From Brevibacillus fluminis (GTDB taxonomy: Bacteria; Bacillota; Bacilli; Brevibacillales; Brevibacillaceae), in contig NZ_RHHQ01000015.1 in the NCBI RefSeq assembly GCF_003710825.1, forward strand, positions 124,001 to 188,000: 64,000 nucleotides of DNA, given 5' to 3'. How positions within the stretch are numbered: the stretch's first letter is position 1; each line of letters begins with the position of its first letter. The position numbers and the translations under genes are program-made. Positions 51,166 through 59,073 of this stretch are shown piece by piece. The notes under the pieces were generated by a model, which did not search any database, was not told the DNA's origin, and saw only the letters and a list, made by a program, of their open reading frames with translations.

Positions 51166-51978
51166 ATGCGGATTGCGATGACAGGAGCAACAGGGAAATT
51201 GGGAGGACTGATTGCGAAGGAACTGCTTGAGCGGATTCCGGCATCTGATTTGATCGTAAGCGCACGCCAACCAAATGCTGCGGCTGCCTTAGCGGAACGC
51301 GGTGTGGAAGTCAGGAAAGGCGATTTTGATGAACCTGTAACACTCGCCGATTCATTCACCGGGGCGACCAAACTTCTTTTGATCTCATCCTCCCACCGAG
51401 ATGATGCGGTCCGGTTTCGGCAGCATCAGGCTGCGATTGCGGCAGCTCATCAGGCGGGAGTGAAAGAGATCGTCTATACCAGCATCGCGTTTCCTGAGAA
51501 GGGCAGGCTGCCGCTCCACCGCCTTCATTTGGCGACAGAGGAAGCGATTCGCGCATCCGGCATTGCGTATACGTTTTTGAGGAACGCCTACTACACGGAG
51601 CTGCTTCACTCCCTTAGGCTTCAGGAAGCTGTAGACAGCGGCATATTGACCAGTCCACCGGGGGAGTGGACGCTCACGATCGCAAGCCGGATTGATCTTG
51701 CCCAAGCGGCAGCAACGGTACTGACGGAAGACGGACATGTCAATCAAACGTATGAGCTGACAGCACCGCATGCGTGGGACTTAACTGACCTCGCAAAAGC
51801 GCTAAGCGAGGTGACGGGAATACAGATCGTCCATCAAGTGGATGCTGCGGAAAAAAACGAAATCTACGGACTGCTCGCGTATTCGGACACGCGTACGGTT
51901 TCCCCAGATTTGGCACGATTGGCCAAAAGGCCGCTGCGTACGCTCGTCGATGAAGTGAGGGGTATTTTGGGTGAATGA
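51166..51978 (+). CDS. NmrA/QorB-like NAD(P)-dependent oxidoreductase
   Basis: A 270-aa Rossmann-fold protein. TGATGKLGG (6-14) binds the dinucleotide and SARQP marks the cofactor ribose loop; the overall pattern (LLLISSSHRDDAVRFRQHQAAIAAA, YTFLRNAYYTELL) is that of QorB/YtfG NAD(P)H:quinone oxidoreductase type 2. It probably reduces quinones or related electrophiles. It lies behind a MarR gene with a matching operator. ATG 51166 is preceded by AAAGGAGAAAGG at long spacing. It stops two bases short of the convergent membrane protein gene. Confidence 0.9.
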   Translation: MRIAMTGATGKLGGLIAKELLERIPASDLIVSARQPNAAAALAERGVEVRKGDFDEPVTLADSFTGATKLLLISSSHRDDAVRFRQHQAAIAAAHQAGVKEIVYTSIAFPEKGRLPLHRLHLATEEAIRASGIAYTFLRNAYYTELLHSLRLQEAVDSGILTSPPGEWTLTIASRIDLAQAAATVLTEDGHVNQTYELTAPHAWDLTDLAKALSEVTGIQIVHQVDAAEKNEIYGLLAYSDTRTVSPDLARLAKRPLRTLVDEVRGILGE

Positions 51979-51980
51979 CC

Positions 51981-52523
51981 TTACGCATGCTCCTTTTCCT
52001 TACGCGGCCAGATGGTATAGCTGAAGCTGATCAAGAAGTCGATGCCCAGCAGTGTTGACCACCAACGCATGACATTGGATAGCTCTACGGTGCGGTCTAC
52101 ATCGTTGACGATAACAATCATCCCCACCAAAAAAACGCAGCCGATAGCCCAAGCGAGCAGGTGAAGAAGCCAGCCGATGCGCTCCCGGCGCGCGTGCGCC
52201 CGCCCGTGTTTCACTTTCGGTACGGGCGCAGGACCTCCGGCGAAACGGTGGGCAAAACGCATATCCGCCCAACGAATCATGCGATGGCCATAGACGATGG
52301 AAAAGCCGAGATACACGGCGGCGAGTCCATGGGCGAAGCTGGCGGTACCGCCTCGCAGCAGGTCGATGACAACCGTGATCAACAAGAGCAAATCAACTAC
52401 GGGTGTCAAATACAGCAGGAAACGACCGGTCTTTTTCAAGTGGAGCATATAGCGGAAAACCAAACCGGCCAAAATCAAGACCCAAAAGCCGACCTCGCAG
52501 CCAACGATGAGTGCAGGGATCAT
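51981..52523 (-). CDS. hypothetical membrane protein divergent from TetR gene
   Basis: A 180-aa membrane protein with four to five helices (ALIVGCEVGFWVLILAGLVF, RFLLYLTPVVDLLLLITVVIDL, GLAAVYLGFSIVYG, LLHLLAWAIGCVFLVGMIVIV) and a C-terminal WPRKEKEHA. The start is ATG 52523 with AAAGGTGG on the minus strand. Its promoter overlaps that of the divergent TetR gene, so it is the probable target of that regulator. Family not recognised. Confidence 0.8.
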   Translation of the reverse strand: MIPALIVGCEVGFWVLILAGLVFRYMLHLKKTGRFLLYLTPVVDLLLLITVVIDLLRGGTASFAHGLAAVYLGFSIVYGHRMIRWADMRFAHRFAGGPAPVPKVKHGRAHARRERIGWLLHLLAWAIGCVFLVGMIVIVNDVDRTVELSNVMRWWSTLLGIDFLISFSYTIWPRKEKEHA

Positions 52524-52614
52524 GAGTAGATTCGCCACCTTTGAAGGAAATTGGATGGTTGCTGCTCGTCGCACAAGGTTACGATTGAGCGGAACAAAGT
52601 CGTTTTTAAATAAT

Positions 52615-52674
52615 ACAATTGTGCCAAAAAGTATTATAGCACGTTTGTATGAAAAAACAATTGTGCTACAATGG
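52615..52674. promoter_or_regulatory. divergent overlapping promoters with ACAATTGT operators
   Basis: Plus strand: TTGTAT (52645-52650), 16 bp, TACAAT (52667-52672), which puts the transcription start at about the ATG of the TetR gene (52679). Minus strand: TTGTTT and TATAAT (52633-52638). ACAATTGTGC occurs twice (52615 and 52658), each containing the palindrome ACAATTGT, and TAGCAC/GTGCTA flank the middle. One bound repressor could block both promoters. Confidence 0.6.
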
Positions 52675-52678
52675 AGAC

Positions 52679-53278
52679 ATGCCAAAAATTGTCGATCACC
52701 AGAAACGTAAAGAAGAACTAGCAGAAGCAGCTTGGCGCGTCATCCGCCGGGAAGGGATTGATGGCGTGTCGGTGAGGCGTGTCGCAGAAGAAGCGGGTAT
52801 GTCACTCGGCTCATTGCGGCACTATTTTGAGACGCAGTCACAGCTGCTTACTTTTTCCATGCGCATGGTGTCCGAGCGGGTGAACCAACGCATGACACAG
52901 CTCCCGCTGACTAATGATCTGCGAACCGATATTGAACTGGTGATTGCCCAGCTTTTGCCGCTTGATGAGGAACGATGCGCGGAGGCGGAAGTGTGGCTCG
53001 CTTTTGCGGGCAAGGCGATCGTAGACCCGGAGATACATCGGTTGAGCCTAGACGTACATGACGAGCTGTTTGCGTCTTTTCGCAGGATGATTGGAATGCT
53101 CAAGCAACAAAAGCTGATCTCCGAGGTCATGGATCTTGATCTCGAAAGCAAGCGGCTTCATGCACTGATCGATGGCCTCGTTGTCCACCATGCTTCCTTT
53201 CCTGAGCGGCTCAGTAAGGAAGAAATGATCGGAATCGTTTCCAATCATCTTGACAGCCTTCTCCAGTGCAAAAATTGA
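52679..53278 (+). CDS. TetR-family regulator (BetI-like), probably leaderless mRNA
   Basis: A 199-aa regulator. MPKIVDHQKRKEELAEAAWRVIRREGIDG is split here as KIVDHQKRKEELAEA and the HTH at about 25-50 (VSVRRVAEEAGMSLGSLRHYF), typical of the BetI-like group. ATG 52679 is chosen for homology; the -10 TACAAT ends six bases before it, so the transcript would start at or next to the start codon. An upstream in-frame ATG (52649) overlaps the promoter. A strong terminator follows. Confidence 0.9.
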   Translation: MPKIVDHQKRKEELAEAAWRVIRREGIDGVSVRRVAEEAGMSLGSLRHYFETQSQLLTFSMRMVSERVNQRMTQLPLTNDLRTDIELVIAQLLPLDEERCAEAEVWLAFAGKAIVDPEIHRLSLDVHDELFASFRRMIGMLKQQKLISEVMDLDLESKRLHALIDGLVVHHASFPERLSKEEMIGIVSNHLDSLLQCKN

Positions 53279-53322
53279 AAAACGCATCAGCGAGCCCGAT
53301 GGCAGGAGCTGATGCGTTTTTT
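53279..53322. terminator. bidirectional terminator
   Basis: AAAACGCATCAGC and GCTGATGCGTTTT pair, T-run after; between convergent TetR and dehydrogenase genes. Confidence 0.92.
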
Positions 53323-53352
53323 GCGTTGAAGGGGTGGAGTGGATGATGCTCG

Positions 53353-54405
53353 CTATTGTTTCGGACTGACGAGGATTTTCACTTGGTTTTTTTCTTTCAG
53401 CAATGCTTCAAAACCATGTTCCACGACGTCATCCAGCTTGATCCGTTGCGTCACCAGCTTGTCGGCAGGGAAGAAGCCTTTTTCCATCAGGCTGATGACT
53501 GCAGGGAACACATCGCGGTATCCGATGATACCGGTCATGCTCCGTTCCTTCATGACGATATGGTTTGGTTTGATCGGCGCTTCCCGTTCGAAAATACTGA
53601 CGATCATGATTTGTCCGGCGATCTTGGTCGATTCGATCGCTTGGGTGAGAACAGGCGGTACGCCAGTTACCTCGAACGCGATGTCTGCGCCACCGTTTGT
53701 GCGACGATGAATCTCCTGTACGACGTCAAATTCTTTCGGGTCGAGGACGATTGCGCCAAGCTCCTCGGCTTTTTGTTTGCGCTCCGGTGACAGCTCTACA
53801 GCGTAAATTTCTGCTGCACCGGATGCTTTCAAGGCTTCGATGACCAGGAGGCCGATCGGTCCGGCACCGAACACGACTGCCTTGTCACCGACTTTCAGCT
53901 TGCTCGAACGCACAGCATAAAGCGCGACAGCCGACGGTTCCACGAGCGCGCCTTGCTCAAAGGAGACGCTGTCCGGGATTTTGTGGACCATGTGTTCATC
54001 GCAAGCGACATATTCCGAGAAGCCGCCACCGCCACCTGCAAGACCGAGGAAGCCCATTTTTTCGCAAAGGTTGTATTTGCCTTGGCTGCAAGCCGGGCAT
54101 GTCCCGCATGCAAAGACAGGTTCAACAACGACGCGGTCGCCCACCTTGATGGATGTAACGCCTTCGCCGATTTCCACTACTTGACCGGAAAATTCATGCC
54201 CCATCACGATCGGGGCTTTTTCGCCTGTGAGCGGATGTGAAGTGCCCTCCGGAATGAAAATTGGCCCTGCTACATATTCGTGCAGGTCACTTCCGCAAAT
54301 GCCGCACCATTCCACTTTGATCTTGACTTGGCCTTTGCCTGCTTGTGGTTCCGTAATCGTTTCCAAACGCAGGTCTTTTAAACCATGCCATCGCAATGCT
54401 TTCAT
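53353..54405 (-). CDS. zinc-dependent medium-chain dehydrogenase, 2,3-butanediol dehydrogenase-like
   Basis: A 350-aa MDR-family alcohol dehydrogenase. Catalytic zinc ligands C34 (VEWCGICGSDLHEY), H70 and E71 (MGHEFSG); structural zinc C100, C103, C106, C114; dinucleotide motif GAGPIG near 180. The insert GPIFIPEGTSHPLTGEKAPI is characteristic of (R,R)-butanediol dehydrogenases such as B. subtilis BdhA. It interconverts acetoin/diacetyl and 2,3-butanediol or a similar polyol. ATG 54405 follows AAGGAG; in-frame ATG 54414 overlaps it. A LacI gene is divergent and GGAAACGTTTCC lies upstream. Confidence 0.92.
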   Translation of the reverse strand: MKALRWHGLKDLRLETITEPQAGKGQVKIKVEWCGICGSDLHEYVAGPIFIPEGTSHPLTGEKAPIVMGHEFSGQVVEIGEGVTSIKVGDRVVVEPVFACGTCPACSQGKYNLCEKMGFLGLAGGGGGFSEYVACDEHMVHKIPDSVSFEQGALVEPSAVALYAVRSSKLKVGDKAVVFGAGPIGLLVIEALKASGAAEIYAVELSPERKQKAEELGAIVLDPKEFDVVQEIHRRTNGGADIAFEVTGVPPVLTQAIESTKIAGQIMIVSIFEREAPIKPNHIVMKERSMTGIIGYRDVFPAVISLMEKGFFPADKLVTQRIKLDDVVEHGFEALLKEKNQVKILVSPKQ

Positions 54406-54460
54406 ATTTGCCATCTCCTTGTTGGTTTCGGATAAAAAGAGGAATTCAGCAAGAAAAATA

Positions 54461-54472
54461 GGAAACGTTTCC
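54461..54472. promoter_or_regulatory. LacI-type operator
   Basis: GGAAACGTTTCC, a perfect 12-bp palindrome with central CG as in LacI-family operators, 55 bp upstream of the dehydrogenase start. Related sites lie at 54541-54552 (GGAAGCGTTTGG) and 54700-54711 (GGAAACGATTCC). Confidence 0.65.
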
Positions 54473-54540
54473 GGAAAATAATATGTCATAAGTTTGATAT
54501 CTTGTCAAACTGATTCATAAGTGTGAAAAATGAAAAAATC

Positions 54541-54552
54541 GGAAGCGTTTGG
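54541..54552. promoter_or_regulatory. LacI-type operator, second copy
   Basis: GGAAGCGTTTGG matches the palindrome at 54461 at 10 of 12 positions. Confidence 0.45.
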
Positions 54553-54659
54553 AAAAACGTTGGTTTCCTTAACGAACAAGAAGAAGTTCCTTGTGCCGAG
54601 TGTGGATCGATCTATTGAAACGACTGCCGAGTGGTCGTTTTCTATGAGACGGGATATGG

Positions 54660-54711
54660 TATAATAGCGGGAGAAAAAAGGAAAACGGTTCGGAAGGCAG
54701 GAAACGATTCC
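54660..54711 (+). promoter_or_regulatory. LacI gene promoter region with operator
   Basis: TATAAT (54660-54665) with a weak -35 region serves the lacI-type gene; GGAAACGATTCC (54700-54711) in the leader resembles the operator at 54461 with one break in symmetry, suggesting autoregulation. Confidence 0.5.
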
Positions 54712-54735
54712 ATTAGAGAAAGGACATTTAAAGCA

Positions 54736-55770
54736 TTGGTCACGAACAAAAAAGTAACGATTGAAGATGTAGCGAAAATGGCAGGGGTCGGCATTGCCAC
54801 CGTATCTCGTGCTATCAACGACAGCGGTGGAATTAGTCCGAAGACAAAGGCGCACATTTTACAGGTGATCGAGGAGCTGGGCTTCACGCCAAACACGTCT
54901 GCACAAAGCTTGAAAGTCCGCCAAACGTATCAAATAGCCTTGGCCGTGCCGGACATCCGCAATGCGATCATTCCTGAAATCGCCTGGTCTGTCGAGCAGG
55001 CTGCCAAACAGCACGGGTACCGCGTCGTGCAAATCAATACCGCCGGCAATGCCCGAACAGAGCTAGAAACGGTTCGAGAGGTTAAAAAGCTGCATGTGGA
55101 TGGCCTGATCATTATGCCGCTTGCCTACCCCAAAACGTTGGTCGAATTAATCAACAAATCGAGCGTGCCGGTCTCCATTATCAACTATGGGAAAAAGCTC
55201 AGCGAGAACGTGAAGGCCGATATAGTCAGCATGGCCAGGCAGGAAGGCAGGCTCGTGATGGAGCATCTGATCAAGATCGGCCGCACGCGGATTGCATATG
55301 CAGGGGCGCCAAAGGATAAGATCGAGGAGCGATACTTTGCCTACGAGCAGTCCTTGCCGCATGTCGATCCATCCCTAGTGTATTTTGGCGAGGATTTTTC
55401 GTTTGAGACCGGCTTGCGTGCCGCCGATTATTTCTGCAGCCTTAAGCATATGCCGGACGCCATCTATGCGGTCAATGACATGGTGGCCATTGGAATCGTA
55501 AACCGCTTCAAGGAATTCGGCGTCCGCGTGCCGGAAGATGTTGCTGTGGTGGGGATCGACAATAATGTGTGGACGATGATCACGTCCCCGCAAATCAGTT
55601 CGGTTTCGATCATGGGGGATGAGGTGGCGCGGCTTGCGACCGAATTGCTGCTGAAGCGGGTTCGCGAAGGTGGACAAGGGGAGTATGAGCGTGTGCAGTT
55701 TGAGCCCCGCCTCATTGTTCGGGAGTCGAGCGTCGCTGTCATTCGCCAGACGCCCCGCGAGCTAGAATAA
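54736..55770 (+). CDS. LacI-family transcriptional regulator
   Basis: A 344-aa regulator. The HTH and hinge occupy 1-60 (VTIEDVAKMAGVGIATVSRAIND, hinge SAQSLKVRQT), followed by a periplasmic-binding-protein-like effector domain. The start is TTG 54736: it gives the family's normal N-terminus, has AAAGGA upstream, and the TATAAT at 54660 excludes the ATG at 54631. It is divergent from the butanediol-type dehydrogenase, and three operator-like palindromes lie between and in front of the two genes. The effector is probably a sugar or polyol. Confidence 0.93.
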   Translation: MVTNKKVTIEDVAKMAGVGIATVSRAINDSGGISPKTKAHILQVIEELGFTPNTSAQSLKVRQTYQIALAVPDIRNAIIPEIAWSVEQAAKQHGYRVVQINTAGNARTELETVREVKKLHVDGLIIMPLAYPKTLVELINKSSVPVSIINYGKKLSENVKADIVSMARQEGRLVMEHLIKIGRTRIAYAGAPKDKIEERYFAYEQSLPHVDPSLVYFGEDFSFETGLRAADYFCSLKHMPDAIYAVNDMVAIGIVNRFKEFGVRVPEDVAVVGIDNNVWTMITSPQISSVSIMGDEVARLATELLLKRVREGGQGEYERVQFEPRLIVRESSVAVIRQTPRELE

Positions 55771-55775
55771 CAACG

Positions 55776-55807
55776 CAAAAAAGCCGCAGCTCGCGCGGCT
55801 TTTTTTA
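55776..55807. terminator. bidirectional terminator
   Basis: AAAAAAGCCGC and GCGGCTTTTTT around AGCTCGC; between convergent lacI-type and peroxidase genes. Confidence 0.92.
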
Positions 55808-55839
55808 CTGCCAAAAACCATAATCACGCTTGCGAACTA

Positions 55840-56391
55840 TCATAGCAAGGCTTCAATATGAGGCGCAATGGCCTCAGGCTCTACAGTCGTCTCAAAACGG
55901 GCCTTCACCATTCCGTTTCGGTCAAGCAAAAACTTGCTGAAATTCCATTTGACCCCGTCGTCGGCATAAATGTCCGGATGCTTCGTCTCTAAAAATTCCT
56001 GCATCCATTGGGCGTTCGGTGTCACTGGGTCAAAGCCTTGGAACGGTGCCTGTGCAGTAAGCTCGCGGAAAAGCGGATGCGCCTTTGGCCCTCTTACTTC
56101 TGTTTTGGCAAAAAACGGGAACGTCAGGCCGAAATTGCTTTCACAGTACTGCCGAATGCCCACGTCACTGCCCGGTTCCTTTTCATTGAACTGGTTGCAA
56201 GGGAAGGCGAGCAGCTTGAATCCTTGGGCGCGGTAGGAATCGTAGAGCCGTTGCAAACCGGCGAATTGGCGGGAATAGCTGCATCGGCTCGCCGTGTTGA
56301 CGATGAGCAGCACGCTACCGCGATAGTCAGACATATCAACTGGGGTGCCGTCAGACATGTGCAACTTATACTGAAAATCATAGATGGACAT
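55840..56391 (-). CDS. glutathione peroxidase-family thiol peroxidase (BsaA-like)
   Basis: A 183-aa peroxidase of the Cys-GPx group. Catalytic tetrad residues are C37 (NTASRCSYSRQF), Q67 (FPCNQF), W and N in KWNFSKF near 150. The second half-site Cys (CESNFG, about 84) allows an atypical 2-Cys mechanism with thioredoxin, as in most bacterial members. It reduces peroxides in the cytosol. ATG 56391 follows GAAAGGTGTG. Slightly longer than the common 160 aa owing to a C-terminal extension. Confidence 0.93.
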   Translation of the reverse strand: MSIYDFQYKLHMSDGTPVDMSDYRGSVLLIVNTASRCSYSRQFAGLQRLYDSYRAQGFKLLAFPCNQFNEKEPGSDVGIRQYCESNFGLTFPFFAKTEVRGPKAHPLFRELTAQAPFQGFDPVTPNAQWMQEFLETKHPDIYADDGVKWNFSKFLLDRNGMVKARFETTVEPEAIAPHIEALL

Positions 56392-56537
56392 GGGCAACAC
56401 ACCTTTCCGTTTGAGCTGGTTGTGCTTGTGTCTGTTTGTGGGTTGATCTCAGCTTACAGCAGAGATGTGGTATTGGTAAAATATATAATTACGATACAGT
56501 TGATAACATTTGCCTATATCATTTCCGCGCATAACCA

Positions 56538-56589
56538 AAACGGACAGTCGTCCCATCAGCCTATGAAAGCTGGGGGTGACTGTCCGTTT
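56538..56589 (-). terminator. hairpin terminator of the sulfurtransferase gene
   Basis: AAACGGACAGTC pairs with GACTGTCCGTTT; a short T-run follows on the minus strand. Confidence 0.6.
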
Positions 56590-56600
56590 GTATCGTCTAT

Positions 56601-57440
56601 TTATTCTTCTCCCGTCGCGACCGGATTGTCCGCATAGCTCGTCCAATCGCTCCAGCTGCCCGCATAAAGCTTGGCATCCGTCCGGCCAGCTTGGTAAAGG
56701 GCTAGCACATTGACGCAACCCGTTACGCCGGAGCCGCAGTAGGCGATGATTTCGTCTTTGCCGCTGACGGCACGGAAGCGTTCCTGCAGCGCGTCATTCG
56801 GCAGCAGTTCACCGTCGGGAGCAAAATTATGCTTGTAAAAATAATTGGCCGCGCCTGGAATATGGCCTGCCTTTGGATCGAGAGGCTCCACCTCGCCGCG
56901 GTAGCGCTCAGGGGCGCGTGAATCGAGGAGAGCGGCTTTTTCGTCACGCTGCTTGACATCTTCCATCCCGACCAGCATATGTAGCTGAACGTTCGGGATG
57001 AACGTTTTGGCATCAGGAGCGGGTTTTACCTCTGCAGTAGTCGGCAAGCCAGCTTGGCGCCATCCTGCAAAGCCCCCATTCAACACAGCCACTTTTTCGT
57101 GGCCGAGGTAGCGCAAGAGCCACCACAGTCGGGAAGCATGGGCCAAATCCTGCTCATCATAGGCCACGACAAACGTATCTTGATCGATGCCCGCGTTGGA
57201 AAACAGCGTTTGCAGCTGCCCGACGGAAGGCAGCGGGTGACGTCCGCCGTGTGCGGCTTTCGGTCCGGACAAATCATGCTCCAAATCAAAATACAGGGCA
57301 CCTGGAATATGCGCTTCCACATACTCATTCAGGCCGACGCCTGGCTTGCCCAAAGTAAAGCGGCAGTCGACCAATACTAGGTTGGCGTCACCAAGGTGCG
57401 ACTGTAGCCATTCGCGAGAGACGAGATGCTGTTGGGACAT
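56601..57440 (-). CDS. two-domain sulfurtransferase (rhodanese/mercaptopyruvate type)
   Basis: A 279-aa protein with two rhodanese modules. The N-terminal one (VSREWLQSHLGDANLVLVDCRF) is structural; the C-terminal one has the active Cys in AYCGSGVTG (about C235), the loop of thiosulfate or 3-mercaptopyruvate sulfurtransferases. AHIPGALYFDLEHDLSGP and GHIPGAANYFYKHNF are the classical signature pair. It moves sulfane sulfur to cyanide, thiols or proteins. ATG 57440 follows AAAGGAGG. Confidence 0.94.
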   Translation of the reverse strand: MSQQHLVSREWLQSHLGDANLVLVDCRFTLGKPGVGLNEYVEAHIPGALYFDLEHDLSGPKAAHGGRHPLPSVGQLQTLFSNAGIDQDTFVVAYDEQDLAHASRLWWLLRYLGHEKVAVLNGGFAGWRQAGLPTTAEVKPAPDAKTFIPNVQLHMLVGMEDVKQRDEKAALLDSRAPERYRGEVEPLDPKAGHIPGAANYFYKHNFAPDGELLPNDALQERFRAVSGKDEIIAYCGSGVTGCVNVLALYQAGRTDAKLYAGSWSDWTSYADNPVATGEE

Positions 57441-57576
57441 CGGGAAATTCCTCCTTTGGAATCTGTGCGGAAATTCAACCTTTTTCATCATAGCAGAAAA
57501 TGGACAAAATGCGGTACACCAAGAGGAAAAAGTGTAAGGAACAAAGAGCTGGCGGCGTTTCCGGCAGGTAGGGCAT

Positions 57577-57608
57577 AGAAAAAAGGGTGTGATCATCACA
57601 CCCTTTTG
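57577..57608 (-). terminator. terminator (minus strand)
   Basis: AAAAGGGTGTGA and TCACACCCTTTT form a 12-bp perfect stem with A-rich and T-rich flanks; serves the small membrane protein gene, readable in both directions. Confidence 0.85.
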
Positions 57609-57616
57609 TACTACAG

Positions 57617-57838
57617 TCAGCTGCTGAAAAAACTGCGGCTGGAATGCTTATGTCGATAATGGCCGTGCCCATAAGAGCCGTGTCCGCCGCGATACTTGTA
57701 GTCACTGGAGCTAAACTTGCGATTACCGCCGTGCGTGATGTGGCGAGCTCCTTTTTTCACGACATAAATGACGACCGCGATGATGCCGAGCAGTAGAAGC
57801 AGGACGACAACCATCACGATAAGCAACAATTTTAACAT
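57617..57838 (-). CDS. small membrane protein with His/Gly/Tyr-rich tail
   Basis: A 73-aa protein: one strongly hydrophobic helix (LLLIVMVVVLLLLLGIIAVV) and a cytosolic or extracytoplasmic tail with GGHGSYGHGHYRHKHSS. The tail could bind metal or, as in some Bacilli, mark a spore or envelope protein. ATG 57838 follows GAAAGGGG. No family recognised. Confidence 0.7.
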   Translation of the reverse strand: MLKLLLIVMVVVLLLLLGIIAVVIYVVKKGARHITHGGNRKFSSSDYKYRGGHGSYGHGHYRHKHSSRSFFSS

Positions 57839-57911
57839 GTGCGTAATGCCCCTTTCAGGCAACGAAAAAATGGTACTATGTAGTACGAGGCATGCCGGAC
57901 AAAGTTTCAGA

Positions 57912-58346
57912 TTATGCTTTCAAATATTTTTGGAACGGCTCGTAATTGATTTGCTTTTCTTCCAGTCGCTTGATCAAGAACTTGTGGTCGCGTTTCGGCG
58001 TTGCCATAATGTAACCTTTGACCAACAGCTCGGTCGTGATCGCGTGTGCCTTTTCCTCGATTGCGAGCTGACCGATCTTGCCTGCGATCGTACGGCGAGC
58101 CGCATCTCGGAAAATCTGCGGTACCGGCTCGATTAACTCCTCCAGAAGGTTTCGCGTCTCATCCGTCCACATACCGTGTGTCTGTTCAATGAAATGATCC
58201 TGCCAGTCGAGGTCGGATTTGCCGTCTTGCTTCGGCATTGATTTCAAAAACTTGCGGAACATGAAAAAGCCGCCGATGGCAAGCAAGCCCACCAAGAGCA
58301 CTGACCAGCCCAAAACAAACCAAGAAAAAGTGGTAGACGTCCCCAC
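57912..58346 (-). CDS. DUF2621 protein (YneK-like)
   Basis: A 144-aa protein with one N-terminal helix (VLGWSVLLVGLLAIGGFFMF) and a cytosolic domain containing FRDAARRTIAGKIGQLA and the C-terminal block YIMATPKRDHKFLIKRLEE, the hallmark of DUF2621/YneK. The family occurs in spore-forming Bacilli and has no known function. The start is GTG 58346 with GAGGTG six bases upstream; a GTG at 58355 overlaps that site. Confidence 0.88.
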   Translation of the reverse strand: MGTSTTFSWFVLGWSVLLVGLLAIGGFFMFRKFLKSMPKQDGKSDLDWQDHFIEQTHGMWTDETRNLLEELIEPVPQIFRDAARRTIAGKIGQLAIEEKAHAITTELLVKGYIMATPKRDHKFLIKRLEEKQINYEPFQKYLKA

Positions 58347-58524
58347 TGCTAGCACCTCATTTGTTTTCCAATAATATGCTTCTTGTAAGAAGTTTAGCCT
58401 ATTTCCGGCTTGTCAACAAGCTGTGAAACATTTTCCTTTCCACCGGTCGCCACAATGAGTATAGTAGAAGTAATCTGAACTTCTAGGCAATACAGAACGG
58501 TTGAAACAAGAGGAGTTGACAAGA

Positions 58525-58902
58525 ATGTTCAAACTTGGTCAGAGAGTGATAATCGTGGCTGACAGCTTTGAGCAATCTCTCCCCATAGGCGAACATGCAT
58601 ATATCATCGCACGCGATCGAAACCCGGACAGTGCTTTTGAGTGGGTCATCCGCGTGCCGAAAGTCGATAAACATTATGCGATTGTCGAGTCAGACATCGC
58701 GTTGGAGGAGACGTTGCTTGCGCAGGAGGCCGATCGCATCTCGCGCGAGGCGCTGCTAGAGCATGCGTTGGCGACGCGCAATGAAGCGCTGTTTCGCCAG
58801 GTGATGGGAATTGAGGAGCCAGCCGAAGAGGAGGATGAGGCTTCGCGCAAAGAATCGCCGGAGGAGTTTATCCGCAAAGTGAATATGAAAGCGTGGATCT
58901 GA
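58525..58902 (+). CDS. hypothetical acidic protein
   Basis: A 125-aa protein. The first 60 residues are an SH3-like beta region (KLGQRVIIVADSFEQSLPIGEHAYIIARD with GEHAYIIA), the rest is an acidic helix (EADRISREALLEHALA, EEPAEEEDEASRKESPEE). AGAGGAG precedes ATG 58525. It may bind another protein or RNA, but no family is recognised. Confidence 0.78.
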   Translation: MFKLGQRVIIVADSFEQSLPIGEHAYIIARDRNPDSAFEWVIRVPKVDKHYAIVESDIALEETLLAQEADRISREALLEHALATRNEALFRQVMGIEEPAEEEDEASRKESPEEFIRKVNMKAWI

Positions 58903-59073
58903 TGGCAAATGCAGACCTGCCTGAAAAAGTCTGTTGAATATAAGCTGCCGATCAGATATTTTTGATACAAGTAAACATTTTGATTGGCATAAAAGGCTCC
59001 GCCATATCGCTTGGCGTTGCTGGTGGGTTTTGTTGGGGATAGAGGAAAAGGTCGAAGAGAGTGAGGCTATCGC

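Noticed and set aside
54631..54735. N-terminal extension of the LacI regulator from ATG 54631
   Set aside because: It contains the TATAAT promoter and an operator-like palindrome, and the family N-terminus begins at TTG 54736.
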